From assembly GCA_963839685.1 (NCBI GenBank), contig CAWIVS010000010.1, positions 186,001 through 250,000 of the forward strand: a stretch of DNA of 64,000 bases, in the 5' to 3' direction. Positions 55,952 through 64,000 of this stretch are shown here, one piece after another; within the stretch, counting starts at the first letter, position 1; every line of letters starts with the position of its first letter. The notes under the pieces are model-generated. The model searched no databases. It was not told where the DNA came from and saw only the letters and a list, made by a program, of their open reading frames with translations. This stretch comes from CADEED01 sp963839685 (GTDB lineage Bacteria > Pseudomonadota > Gammaproteobacteria > Steroidobacterales > Steroidobacteraceae). The translations under genes and the position numbers were made by a program.

Positions 55952-57046
55952 ATGAAACGACGTGATGCGCTCAAGCTGGCCGGATCTGCAATTCTGGCCG
56001 GGGCCCTTCAGCCCGCGTTCGCCAAGGCGAAAGTGCAGAAGGTGCTCATCCTCGGCGGTACCGGATTCATCGGCCCGCATTTCGTCGACGCGCTGAGCGC
56101 CAGCGGACACAAGATTTCGCTTTTCAACCGCGGTAAACGCGAACACGAAGAGAAACCGGGTGTCGAGCAGTTGTTAGGTGACCGCGACAACGACCTCAAG
56201 TCGCTCGAAGGCCGCGACTGGGACGTGGTCATCGACAACTCGGGTTACACCCCGAAGCAGGTCGAGCTTTCGACCAGCCTGCTGAAGGAACGCGCGAAGT
56301 ACTACATCTTCATCTCGAGCATCGCGGCGTATGGTGACTTCAAGAATCCGCCCATCGACGAGGATCATGCGCTCGCGACCATCGGCGACCTGCCCACCGA
56401 CAAGCTGACGGGCGACAACTACGGCGCGTTGAAAGTGCTGTGCGAAGGCGTGGTGGAGAAGGCGTATGGCAAACGCGCCAACATCATCCGTCCCACCTAC
56501 ATCTGCGGCCCCGGGGATCACACTGACCGGTTCACCTACTGGCCGTTCCGCGTATCGCAGGGCGGCGAAATGATCGCACCTGGCGCGCCGGATGATCCGA
56601 TTCAGTTCATCGACGTGCGTGATCTCGCGACCTTCGTGCGCGTGTGTGTGGAGAAGCGCGTCACCGGGAAGTACAACCTCACCGTGCCGCCGCGCTTCTG
56701 CACTATTGGCAAGCTGCTCGAGGAAAGCCGGCGCGTCACCGGCGCCGATACGAAGTTCGCGTGGGCAAGCCGCGACTTTCTGCTGGCGCAGAAGGCCATC
56801 GACGCGGATGGTTGGGCCAGCAAGGAAATTCCCATCTGGTCGCCGCCAGGGGGCGACAATCCCGGCATCGCGCTGGTCAGTTCGAAACGCGCCGAGGCCA
56901 AGGGGCTCGAGTTCCGTTCGGTCGAGACGACGATCCGCGACACGCTTGCATGGCAAAAGACTCGGCCTGCTGAGAAGCAGAAGCTGCGCGCCGGTCTCGC
57001 CCCGGAGCGCGAAGCGGAGTTGTTGAGCAAATTGCGGGAATCGTAA
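55952..57046 (+). CDS. Tat-exported NAD-dependent epimerase/dehydratase
   Basis: 364 residues. Twin-arginine-like signal MKRRDALKLAGSAILAGALQ, then a Rossmann domain with GGTGFIG near residue 36 and a modified YxxxK (YGALKVLCEG). Extended short-chain dehydrogenases act on nucleotide sugars or similar. Export of a NAD enzyme is unusual unless a cofactor is bound tightly before transport. ATG 55952 has GGAG 6 bases upstream; an ATG at 55946 is also possible. Ends one base before the convergent hydrolase. Confidence 0.82.
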   Translation: MKRRDALKLAGSAILAGALQPAFAKAKVQKVLILGGTGFIGPHFVDALSASGHKISLFNRGKREHEEKPGVEQLLGDRDNDLKSLEGRDWDVVIDNSGYTPKQVELSTSLLKERAKYYIFISSIAAYGDFKNPPIDEDHALATIGDLPTDKLTGDNYGALKVLCEGVVEKAYGKRANIIRPTYICGPGDHTDRFTYWPFRVSQGGEMIAPGAPDDPIQFIDVRDLATFVRVCVEKRVTGKYNLTVPPRFCTIGKLLEESRRVTGADTKFAWASRDFLLAQKAIDADGWASKEIPIWSPPGGDNPGIALVSSKRAEAKGLEFRSVETTIRDTLAWQKTRPAEKQKLRAGLAPEREAELLSKLRES

Positions 57047-57961
57047 TCAAGTGACCTGGCGCATGAATTTCATCAAGTCCTTGTTCAACTGCTCCACATG
57101 CGTCAGCAGCACCCCATGCGGCGCGCCTTCGTAGATCTTCAGATCACTCGCTGGTATCAAGCCTGCCGTCGGTTTCCCCGTCATCTCCAGCGGACATGAC
57201 TTGTCCGCAGTCCCATGCACGATCAGCGTGGGAATATTGATCTTCCTGAGCTCCTCCCGAAAGTCGGTCTCCGTCACTGCGACATTGCTTTCGATAGCCG
57301 CATGCAGCGACGTCTGATACGCCAGGCTGATGCCCCACTGAATCATTTCCTTCGAAGTCTCTGGCGTGAAGAACGGCGCGGCGTTCGCTGCCAACCACCT
57401 CGGATAGTCACGCGCCCACTCGGCGCGAATGCGCTCGAAGTATTCCTTCGGGATGCCATGCGGGTTGTCAGCCGTCTTGAGCAGGAAGGGCAGTGTGGGC
57501 GCGACCAGCGCGATGCGCGCCACGCGTTTGGAGCCATGCCGACTGAGATAACGCACCACCTCCCCGCAACCCATGGAATGTCCGACGAGTGTGGCGCGGT
57601 GCAAATCGATGGCGTCGATCACGGCGGCGAGATCGTCGGCGAGCGTGTCGTAGTCGTATCCGCCGCCGGGTACGCTGGAGCGGCCGTGCCCACGGCGATC
57701 GAACGCGACGCAGCGGAATCCCTGTTTGACGATGTGGATCATGGAATGGGCCCAGACGTCGGAGCTGTTGCCGGCGCTGTGCACGAATACCACGGGGTCG
57801 CCCTTGCCCCAGTCCTTGAAGAACAGCGAGGTGCCGTCTGGCCGTTCGATGTAGGGGCCGCCGTGCGTCGGCTTGCGAGCCACGGCGGCGTGCGTCGCAT
57901 TCACCGCGAGTCCCATTGCGGCCGCGGCCGTCCCAAAGGTGAGTGCGCTGCGTCGATCCAT
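57047..57961 (-). CDS. Exported alpha/beta hydrolase
   Basis: 304 residues. A Tat-like N-terminus MDRRSALTFGTAAAAMGLAVN is followed by an alpha/beta hydrolase: oxyanion HSAGNSSD, nucleophile Ser in LVGHSMGCGE, Asp in GTADKSCP and His in GAPHGVL. Close to haloperoxidase-like/carboxylesterase enzymes. Shine-Dalgarno AGGAG lies 7 bases before the ATG. Divergent from the XRE regulator; possibly its target. Confidence 0.87.
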   Translation of the reverse strand: MDRRSALTFGTAAAAMGLAVNATHAAVARKPTHGGPYIERPDGTSLFFKDWGKGDPVVFVHSAGNSSDVWAHSMIHIVKQGFRCVAFDRRGHGRSSVPGGGYDYDTLADDLAAVIDAIDLHRATLVGHSMGCGEVVRYLSRHGSKRVARIALVAPTLPFLLKTADNPHGIPKEYFERIRAEWARDYPRWLAANAAPFFTPETSKEMIQWGISLAYQTSLHAAIESNVAVTETDFREELRKINIPTLIVHGTADKSCPLEMTGKPTAGLIPASDLKIYEGAPHGVLLTHVEQLNKDLMKFMRQVT

Positions 57962-58062
57962 GTCTGGCTCCTTTGTTGAAGGCAAGTAGATCGCCGTCAG
58001 CGCGCGGCGTCGATTACCTCGCAGGTAATGGATGCGCGAGTCCCGCGGGCTATGATTCGTCC

Positions 58063-58848
58063 ATGAATCAACACTCCTTCGGCAACGCACTGCGCAATTG
58101 GCGCCAGCGCCGGCACCTGAGCCAGCTCGAGCTCGCGGGCGACGTGGAGATCTCCACGCGCCACCTGAGCTTCGTCGAGACGGGGCGTTCGCAACCGAGT
58201 CGCGAGATGGTGCTGCGCCTGGCGGAGCGACTCGAGGTGCCACTGCGCGAGCGCAACGAATTGCTGGTCGCGGCGGGTTACGCGCCGCTGTATTCAACTC
58301 GCCCGCTCGACGATCCGGCAATGAACTCGGCACGCGCAGCGGTCGACCTGATCCTGGCCGGCCACGAGCCGTATCCGGCGTTGCTGGTGGATAGACACTG
58401 GAACCTGCTGGCGGCCAACAAGGCCGCCGGCGCGTTCATGGTCGGGGTGGACCCGGGAGTGCTCGGACCGCCGACCAACGTGCTGCGCGCCACGCTGCAT
58501 CCGAAAGGCCTCGCGCCGCGCATCGAGAACCTGCCTGAGTGGCGATCGCACCTGTTGACAACGCTGGCGCGAGAGCTGGAGCTCTCCGCCGATCCGACAA
58601 TGGCGGCGCTGCTGACGGAACTTCGCGGTTATCCGGGCGGCGAGGCGGAACCTGATCCGCAGTTTGGTGGGGTGGTGGTGCCGTTGAAGCTGCGAACCGA
58701 AATCGGCACGTTATCGATGTTCAGCACGACGACGGTGTTTGGCACACCCATGGAAGTGACGCTCTCCGAGTTGATGCTCGAAGCGTTCTACCCCGCGGAC
58801 GAATTCACGGCGAAAGTGTTTCGGCAGATGGCTGGCGCGCCAGGATAA
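58063..58848 (+). CDS. XRE-family regulator with MmyB-like ligand-binding domain
   Basis: 261 residues. Helix-turn-helix at about 7-62 (ALRNWRQRRHLSQLELA, then STRHLSFVETGRSQPSREMVLRLAERL) and a C-terminal MmyB-like domain (ALLVDRHWNLLAANKAAG, PLKLRTEIGTLSMFSTTTVFGTP). These regulators often control a divergently transcribed hydrolase or dehydrogenase; here the alpha/beta hydrolase gene lies 101 bases away. Ligand unknown; MmyB-type proteins may bind fatty acids. Confidence 0.88.
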   Translation: MNQHSFGNALRNWRQRRHLSQLELAGDVEISTRHLSFVETGRSQPSREMVLRLAERLEVPLRERNELLVAAGYAPLYSTRPLDDPAMNSARAAVDLILAGHEPYPALLVDRHWNLLAANKAAGAFMVGVDPGVLGPPTNVLRATLHPKGLAPRIENLPEWRSHLLTTLARELELSADPTMAALLTELRGYPGGEAEPDPQFGGVVVPLKLRTEIGTLSMFSTTTVFGTPMEVTLSELMLEAFYPADEFTAKVFRQMAGAPG

Positions 58849-58905
58849 CTGAATCGCCATCCCTGGCGGTGCGTCCTCCCTTGTCACGCAAGACTTCTTC
58901 CGAGG

Positions 58906-61263
58906 TCAGAACCTCGCCATGAAAGAAACGCCATACAACGTCGTGCCTTCGTTCGGCTGGCAGGCGTTGGTCCAGGTGAAGCCGTCGAGATCGCCGAGCA
59001 CGAAGCAGGTCTTTTCGGACGTCAGGTTCTCGCCCCAGGCGGTCAGCGAGAAGCGGTTCTCGGCGCCGAATTCATAGTTGATCGAGGCGTCGACGAAGGT
59101 GGTCGAGTCGACCAGCGTGTTCGGCCGCTCGTTCATCGTGCCCCATTGCTCGTCGGCGTAGCGCGCGTTGGCGCCCACCGTCAGCCGCGATTCACCAATC
59201 GCGAAGGCCTTGGAGAACCCGCCATTGAAGGTCCATTCCGGCGCCTGCTGCAGCGGCGCGCCTTCGATCGCGGCGTCGGGACCCAGCGTGCCCACGTCGG
59301 TGACTTCCGTGTCGAGATGCGCTCCGTACAGGCGCAACAGCCAGTCGTTGCCCGGCGCGAACTGCCACTCGAGCTCCTGGCCAATGATGGTGGACTCGGG
59401 CAGGTTCAGGAACGCGGGGCCGATGCCCGGAATCGTGGCGAAGGTCTGCAGATCCTCCCAGTCGTAGTAGAACGCCGCGACGTTGAGCTTCATGCGTCGG
59501 TCGAGGAATTCGCTCTTGAAGCCGATTTCATAGGCCGCGAGTTCCTCGGGCGCCACCGGAAAGTCGCCGGTGCCGAGCAACACAGCCTGCGCGCGAACGT
59601 CGAATGCTCCCGACTTGAATCCTGTCGAGTAGCTGGCATACGCCATCGTGTCGTCGCTGAAGTGGTAGTCGAAGCCGATCTTGCCGGCGGTCTTGCTGAA
59701 GTCCTGCTCCACTTCCTTCCATGGCCCGGAGCACGGAACCACACCCGGCGCACACAGAGTCGGGAAATCGTCCTCGTGTGCCAGCACGAAATCGCGGCTG
59801 TAGACAAAATCCTCGGGCAGGCGCGTGCCGGTGGCGAGGCCGGTATCGGTGTCGAACATCGCGACCACGGTAGTTTGACCTTCCTTTTTGTCATTGGTGT
59901 ATCGCAGGCCGACATTCATGTTGAACCTGTCGGTGAAGGCCACGTCGATCTGGCCGTAGGCCGAGTACACGTCGCCCTGCTGGTTCATGATGGAGGTCGG
60001 CACCACCGAGAGCGTCGGCGGTCCAACGGCGTTGTTGCGGGCGGTGGTCGAGAAGTGATCGTTCTCGTGTGAGTAGAACAGGCCGCCGATCCAATTCACC
60101 TTGCCTTCACTGTTCGAGGTGAGCCGCAGCTCCTGCGAGAAGACCTGGTAGTCGCCCTGCTGCTGGGCCTGGAACTGGATGTAGGGCAGTCCGCCCGACT
60201 CATCGGCGAGATGTTGCTCGACATTGTCGTAGCCCGTGAGGCTCGCCAGCGTGATGCCGCCGAAGTCGTGTTCGAAGCGCAGCAATGCGCCGCTGAGCTC
60301 GACCCGCGCGGTGTTGCCGGCGGCGTCGTGAGCATCACGCCACCCGGGCAGCGAAGGATTGAACGGCACGCCAGTTTTATTGCGCGCGAAACAGTCGCTC
60401 GTACCTTCGAATTGGGGAGCACCATCATCGTTGTTGGGGCAGGTCGTGAGATTGTCGGCCAGGAAACGGCCGGTGGCCTTGCGCGGCACACGTTCGGGAT
60501 CGCTCTTGCCGTAGTGCACGGACAGCCACGCCTCGGTGTCATCCGAGGGCATCCACGCCAGCCCCAGGCGCGCCGACTGACGCTCGGTGCTGCCGATCTT
60601 TTCTCCGGACTCCACGTCGGTGAACACGCCGTCGCGGTTCTGGAGCTGCGCCGCCAGGCGTACCGCGAAATGTTCACCGAGCGCGAAGCCCACCGCGCCT
60701 TCGCCGTCCAGCCTGCCGAAGTTGCCGGCGTTCACATTGATGTAGCCGTTGGTCTCGTCTGCGGGATTCGGCCGCCGCGTGATGAAATTGACCGCCCCGC
60801 CCGTGGTGTTGCGGCCGAACAGCGTGTTCTGCGGGCCGCGCAGCACCTCGATGCGTTCCATGTCGAAGAGCCCGAGCTGGCTGGTGAACGGGGTGACCTG
60901 GGAGACTTCGTCGAAGTACAGGCCCACGGCCTGCTGCGCCGTCAGGTGGAAATTGTTCGTGCCGACGCCGCGGATGGCGAAACCGGAATTGACGGCGGAC
61001 GCCGTCTTGAGGCTCAGATTCGGCAATTGTTTGACGAGATCATCCGGGCCGGTGATGCGCTGGGCGATGATCTTGTCGCGTGACAGCGCATCGATGGCGA
61101 TGGGCACGTCCTGCACGTTCTGCTCGCGCTTCTGCGCCGTGACCACGATTTCTTCGAGTCCGATGGCCTGGCTCTCGGTTTGCGCGTTGACCTGCGCACC
61201 CAAAGTGAGCGCCAGAGAGCCACACACGATGGCCAAAAGATGCGGGTACCTGCGGAATATCAT
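58906..61263 (-). CDS. TonB-dependent outer-membrane receptor, substrate-specific type
   Basis: 785 residues. Signal peptide (1-25), plug domain with EEIVVTAQKREQNVQDVPIAID and MERIEVLRGPQNTLFGRNTTGGAVN, and a 22-strand barrel ending in TTLYGVSFMARF. The EIVVTAQKREQNVQDVP start is a hallmark of receptors used by sphingomonads and relatives for polysaccharide or steroid-like uptake. Directly downstream of the sulfatase on the same strand; the pair probably handles one sulfated substrate. Confidence 0.92.
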   Translation of the reverse strand: MIFRRYPHLLAIVCGSLALTLGAQVNAQTESQAIGLEEIVVTAQKREQNVQDVPIAIDALSRDKIIAQRITGPDDLVKQLPNLSLKTASAVNSGFAIRGVGTNNFHLTAQQAVGLYFDEVSQVTPFTSQLGLFDMERIEVLRGPQNTLFGRNTTGGAVNFITRRPNPADETNGYINVNAGNFGRLDGEGAVGFALGEHFAVRLAAQLQNRDGVFTDVESGEKIGSTERQSARLGLAWMPSDDTEAWLSVHYGKSDPERVPRKATGRFLADNLTTCPNNDDGAPQFEGTSDCFARNKTGVPFNPSLPGWRDAHDAAGNTARVELSGALLRFEHDFGGITLASLTGYDNVEQHLADESGGLPYIQFQAQQQGDYQVFSQELRLTSNSEGKVNWIGGLFYSHENDHFSTTARNNAVGPPTLSVVPTSIMNQQGDVYSAYGQIDVAFTDRFNMNVGLRYTNDKKEGQTTVVAMFDTDTGLATGTRLPEDFVYSRDFVLAHEDDFPTLCAPGVVPCSGPWKEVEQDFSKTAGKIGFDYHFSDDTMAYASYSTGFKSGAFDVRAQAVLLGTGDFPVAPEELAAYEIGFKSEFLDRRMKLNVAAFYYDWEDLQTFATIPGIGPAFLNLPESTIIGQELEWQFAPGNDWLLRLYGAHLDTEVTDVGTLGPDAAIEGAPLQQAPEWTFNGGFSKAFAIGESRLTVGANARYADEQWGTMNERPNTLVDSTTFVDASINYEFGAENRFSLTAWGENLTSEKTCFVLGDLDGFTWTNACQPNEGTTLYGVSFMARF

Positions 61264-61289
61264 GTTAGTTACCTCCCCCTCGAGTCGAT

Positions 61290-62714
61290 TCAATAACGGT
61301 CGGCGGTGCCGGTCCTGACGTCATAGCTCCTGGCATCCGGCGGATAGGGCTGCAGCTGCGCGCTCCACGTGGCGTGCAGGCGCTTCAGACGCTCGAATTC
61401 CTTTGGGTGAACTTCGTGCAGCTCGGCGCGTTCGCGCGGATCGGCCGCGATGTCGAACAGGTGCTCGCGACCGCCTAACTTCAGGTACTTCCAGTTGCCG
61501 TCGCGGACGGCGGCCTGGTCGTTGCCCTTGTACCGCCAGTACAGCGTGCGAGGACGCGTGGGTTCCGCGCCGGTGAGCACCGGCAACAGGTTCTGTCCGT
61601 CACTCGGAAAGGCAGGATCGGGCGCGCCGCCGGCGGCCGCGAGCAGGGTCGGCAGCCAGTCGGTGGTGACGCACAACTGCTCGGAGCGCAGACCCGCCGG
61701 AATTCTTCCCGGCCAACGCGCCAGGACCGGTACCCGGATGCCGCCCTCGAGCAATTCACCCTTCATGCCAGTGAGCGGCCACATGTCCGAGAAACGCTCG
61801 CCGCCGTTGTCGCTGCTGAAGATCACCAGCGTGTCGCGCGTGAGATCGAGTGCCTGCAGGGCATCGAGCAGCCGGCCGACGTTGTCATCGAGGCTGCTGA
61901 GCATGGCGCGATAGGTTTCGATCGATCCGCCATCGCGGTGCTGGGCGTTCTTGATCGCCGCGGATTTGGCGCCATCGCCCGGTCCCTCCCACGGCCAGTG
62001 AACCGCGTTGAAATGCAGGCTCACGAAAACCGGGCGTGCCTCGCGCGCGCTCAGTTGCAGTTCCTCGATGGCTTTTTCGGCCAGCAGGTCGGTGAGATAG
62101 CCGTGATCCGTGAGGATGCGTTCGCCATCGATGATCGGGCTCGGGTCATCCTTGCCATGACCGAAATAGAACGAATAGCCGCTGTACATGCCGAAGAAGC
62201 GGTCGTAGCCGCTCTTCAGCGGCCCGAATTTCGGCGGCTTGCCGAGATGCCACTTGCCGAACAGCGAGGTGCGATAACCGAGCTTGCGCAGCTGCGCCGG
62301 CAGCGTCGGAATGTCGGTGGGCAGCCCGATCTTCTCTTCGTGATCGAACGCCAGTGGTTCATCCAGCCCGACGCGCAGCCGGCCGGGTTCGCGGCCCGTG
62401 ATGAGCGCGACGCGAGTCGGCGAGCACACCGGCGAGCTGGCGTAGGCCTGCGTGAGCAACACGCCGTCGCGCGCCAGCGAATCGAGGCGCGGGGTCGAGA
62501 AGTTGCGCCCGTAGCAGCTCAGGTCCGCGTAGCCGAGATCGTCCGCCAGCATGAAGACGATGTTTGGCAGGGCGGGGCGGCCCGCGGCACGCACCTTGTG
62601 CGGCGCCAGGCCGAGGCCCAACGAGCCCGCCAGCGACCCGGCGAGCACCTGCCGGCGCGTGATGGCGCTGCGCCCGGCGAATTCCGACTCGCGCGTGCGC
62701 TGGCTGAGCTGCAT
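61290..62714 (-). CDS. Tat-exported sulfatase (type I, Cys-type formylglycine)
   Basis: 474 residues. Tat signal near SAITRRQVLAGSLAGSLG. The sulfatase site SSPVCSPTRVALITGR at 94-109 carries Cys97 in C-S-P-T-R, converted to formylglycine by a separate maturase not found in this window. Metal Asp residues lie at NIVFMLADDLG (58-59) and SSDNGGE. The KWHLG motif is present. Hydrolyses a sulfate ester. GGGGGA lies just before the ATG. Divergent from the TetR gene; two palindromes in the gap may repress it. Confidence 0.92.
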   Translation of the reverse strand: MQLSQRTRESEFAGRSAITRRQVLAGSLAGSLGLGLAPHKVRAAGRPALPNIVFMLADDLGYADLSCYGRNFSTPRLDSLARDGVLLTQAYASSPVCSPTRVALITGREPGRLRVGLDEPLAFDHEEKIGLPTDIPTLPAQLRKLGYRTSLFGKWHLGKPPKFGPLKSGYDRFFGMYSGYSFYFGHGKDDPSPIIDGERILTDHGYLTDLLAEKAIEELQLSAREARPVFVSLHFNAVHWPWEGPGDGAKSAAIKNAQHRDGGSIETYRAMLSSLDDNVGRLLDALQALDLTRDTLVIFSSDNGGERFSDMWPLTGMKGELLEGGIRVPVLARWPGRIPAGLRSEQLCVTTDWLPTLLAAAGGAPDPAFPSDGQNLLPVLTGAEPTRPRTLYWRYKGNDQAAVRDGNWKYLKLGGREHLFDIAADPRERAELHEVHPKEFERLKRLHATWSAQLQPYPPDARSYDVRTGTADRY

Positions 62715-62768
62715 CGATTCCCCCTACCATGAAGACCGGCCCGCAACCCGGGTACACTGGTTCTTATA

Positions 62769-62782
62769 TGAATTGGTATTCA
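62769..62782. promoter_or_regulatory. TetR operator candidate, site 1
   Basis: TGAATTGGTATTCA is a perfect 5-bp palindrome around a 4-base centre, 27 bases upstream of the tetR start. It matches site 2 (62791-62804) in the pattern TGAAY-N4-ATTCA, and the two centres are 22 bp apart, two helical turns. Confidence 0.7.
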
Positions 62783-62790
62783 CAAAAATA

Positions 62791-62804
62791 TGAACATGCA
62801 TTCA
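62791..62804. promoter_or_regulatory. TetR operator candidate, site 2
   Basis: TGAACATGCATTCA is the second copy of the same 14-bp pattern, five bases before the tetR ATG. Binding here would block tetR translation start and, together with site 1, the divergent sulfatase promoter. Confidence 0.7.
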
Positions 62805-62808
62805 GCTT

Positions 62809-63465
62809 ATGAGTCAAGAGACTTCTGACCCGGCACCGCGCTGGAGCCTGCCGGTCAAGCAGACTCGCGCCCGCAAGACGCGCGACAAGCTGCTGGCGGC
62901 CGGCTTCAAGTTATTGCGCCGCAAGCACTTTGATGACCTGTCGGTAGCGGACCTCGCAAAAACCGCCGGTTGCGCGGTCGGCTCTTTCTACCTGCGCTTC
63001 GTCGACAAGGACCAATACTTCCTGGCCATTGCCGAGGTGCGGCGCGAACAAAGCCGTGCCCTGCTCGAGACCTGGTACCAGGGGGCGACGCACGATTCAC
63101 TGGTCGCCCGTGCCGTGGCGCGCGAGCTGGAATTCGTACTCGAGCATCCGAACTTCTGGCGCGCGGCGCTGCGCAAGGGCGCCACCGATCAGACTTTCTG
63201 GCAGGAATTTCGCGAGCTCGGCCGGCATTCCGTGGTGCGCTTTCTCGAGTGTCACGCGCAGCTGCTCGGCCGAGAGCTGTCGGAGGAAGAAGTCGAGCGC
63301 ATCCGCTTCGCGTTCCAGATGGTGCGCGGCACGCTCAACAACACGCTCATGAATCAGCCAGGACCGTTCCAGCTCGAGGATCCGGTGTTCCGCCGGCAGA
63401 TGGAGCGCGCGTTCCACCTGATCGCGGGCATCGACGCCGCCGACGAGCCGGCCGCAAAGCGCTAG
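62809..63465 (+). CDS. TetR/AcrR family transcriptional regulator
   Basis: 218-residue repressor. N-terminal TetR helix-turn-helix (RARKTRDKLLAAGFKLLRR, then DLSVADLAKTAGCAVGSFYLRFVDKDQYFLA) and a helical ligand-binding domain. Two near-identical palindromes lie in its promoter, which also covers the start of the divergent sulfatase. It most likely controls itself, the sulfatase and perhaps the TonB receptor in response to the substrate. Confidence 0.93.
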   Translation: MSQETSDPAPRWSLPVKQTRARKTRDKLLAAGFKLLRRKHFDDLSVADLAKTAGCAVGSFYLRFVDKDQYFLAIAEVRREQSRALLETWYQGATHDSLVARAVARELEFVLEHPNFWRAALRKGATDQTFWQEFRELGRHSVVRFLECHAQLLGRELSEEEVERIRFAFQMVRGTLNNTLMNQPGPFQLEDPVFRRQMERAFHLIAGIDAADEPAAKR

Positions 63466-63732
63466 CCAGGGGGTTTGCCCACCCCGCCGGCTCCTGCAGC
63501 AATTTCCCGCTTCGCGGGGACGCATGAACACGTCATGGACCGCACGACGTAGTTATGACATGGCTCGTGGTGTCGCCGCGCCTTGATGAATGGGCACGTC
63601 AAACGCGCGCGCTTGCGCAGAGCCGCAGCGAGCGGCGGGTTTGAGCAGCATTTTTGCGGCGCGTCGTCGGGCGGATGCGCACGTGCGCCGGAACGACGCC
63701 AAACGCCCGCCGGATGGTGGTCCAATAGCGCC
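63466..63732. other. Intergenic region with a 12-bp palindrome
   Basis: 267 bases between the TetR gene and the next gene. A perfect palindrome GCGCACGTGCGC lies at 63677-63688. Frames through the region are G/C-rich but lack recognisable domains. The promoter of the downstream dehydrogenase probably lies here. Confidence 0.45.
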
Positions 63733-64000
63733 ATGCGGCAGACGCGGCGGCAATTTCTCCAGATCAGCGCGCTTGGCAGCGGCTCACTGCTGGTTTCGTT
63801 CAGCCTGCCGGCGGTGACGCGCGCCGCCGCCGATGGCGCCGCGCTCGCTGCACAGCCGGTATCGCTGGGCGTCTTCGTGCGCATTGATCCGGACAACCGC
63901 ATCGTGATCGGAGCGCGCGGTTGCGAGATTGGACAGGGGGTACGCACCTCGCTGCCCATGCTCATCGCCGAAGAGCTCGAAGTGCGCTGGGACCAGGTGC
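63733..64000 (+). CDS. Molybdopterin-binding dehydrogenase subunit (isoquinoline 1-oxidoreductase beta-like), 3' end missing
   Basis: First 89 residues only. A Tat-like signal MRQTRRQFLQISALGSGSLLVSF is followed by SLGVFVRIDPDNRIVI and GCEIGQGVRTSLPMLIAEELEVRWDQV, the N-terminal motifs of xanthine-dehydrogenase-family molybdopterin subunits. Oxidises an aldehyde, N-heterocycle or alcohol. The rest lies beyond the window. Close to the TetR gene on the same strand; co-regulation is possible. Confidence 0.8.
   Translation, partial: MRQTRRQFLQISALGSGSLLVSFSLPAVTRAAADGAALAAQPVSLGVFVRIDPDNRIVIGARGCEIGQGVRTSLPMLIAEELEVRWDQV

Noticed and set aside
63462..63965. 167-codon minus-strand frame at the right end
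   Set aside because: Overlaps the well-supported molybdopterin dehydrogenase start and has no protein-like features.

Overview
The window is a GC-rich bacterial chromosome segment packed with about 60 protein genes. No rRNA, tRNA, CRISPR array, insertion sequence or phage gene was seen. Two large TonB-dependent receptors, Tat and Sec signal peptides, lipoproteins, a PlpD-type patatin and a Pseudomonas-like polyamine operon point to a Gram-negative proteobacterium. Gene content (many TonB receptors, serine hydrolases, a sulfatase, PQQ and molybdopterin dehydrogenases) suggests a gammaproteobacterium such as the Steroidobacterales/Xanthomonadales group. The taxonomic guess is inference only.

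Layout. 1-7.7 kb: a partial S9 peptidase, a ketopantoate-reductase-like protein, a serine hydrolase and a Gfo/Idh/MocA oxidoreductase on +, then a polysaccharide deacetylase, Dps and a DUF3500 protein on -. 7.8-19.5 kb: a polyamine block. Glutamylpolyamine synthetase and oxidase genes (puuA, puuB) run leftwards; puuD, a second glutamine-synthetase-like gene, an aminotransferase and potF-potG-potH-potI run rightwards in the same order as Pseudomonas spuABC/D/FGH, followed by a small basic DNA-binding protein. 19.5-27.2 kb: YbdL-type aminotransferase, YafV-type omega-amidase and a Cys/Met PLP enzyme, an HDOD protein, isocitrate dehydrogenase (-), agmatine deiminase, a PPK2-like kinase and a paralogue of the small DNA-binding protein. 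27.2-32.4 kb: a membrane TPR protein, a TonB receptor and a patatin/outer-membrane-barrel fusion. 32.4-37.4 kb: small proteins, then a GntR regulator with its ABC exporter and an XRE protein. 37.4-42.9 kb: a kinase-like protein, an MFS/acyltransferase fusion, TPR, two lipoproteins, a methyltransferase-like membrane protein and MsrA. 42.9-50 kb: a winged-helix/TolB regulator divergent from a di-haem MauG-like protein, DUF4184, then GST with two tandem CmcJ/NvfI-type oxygenases. 50-58.8 kb: ThuA, a PQQ dehydrogenase with an embedded cytochrome c, PD40 and twin-domain Tat proteins, SRPBCC, a Tat-exported epimerase, an alpha/beta hydrolase and an XRE regulator. 58.9-64 kb: TonB receptor, sulfatase, a divergent TetR regulator with two matched operator palindromes, and the start of a molybdopterin dehydrogenase.

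Two cross-cutting observations matter to any reader. First, about ten genes carry single-base frameshifts that can nearly all be repaired by deleting one base, often from a G/C run. This looks like consensus-sequence error and it creates false products, including an apparent PuuA-PuuB fusion. Second, a hairpin element with the core GGAATGTCCCC sits in two gene junctions (about 5.07 kb and 38.07-38.16 kb) and distorts the ends of neighbouring reading frames.
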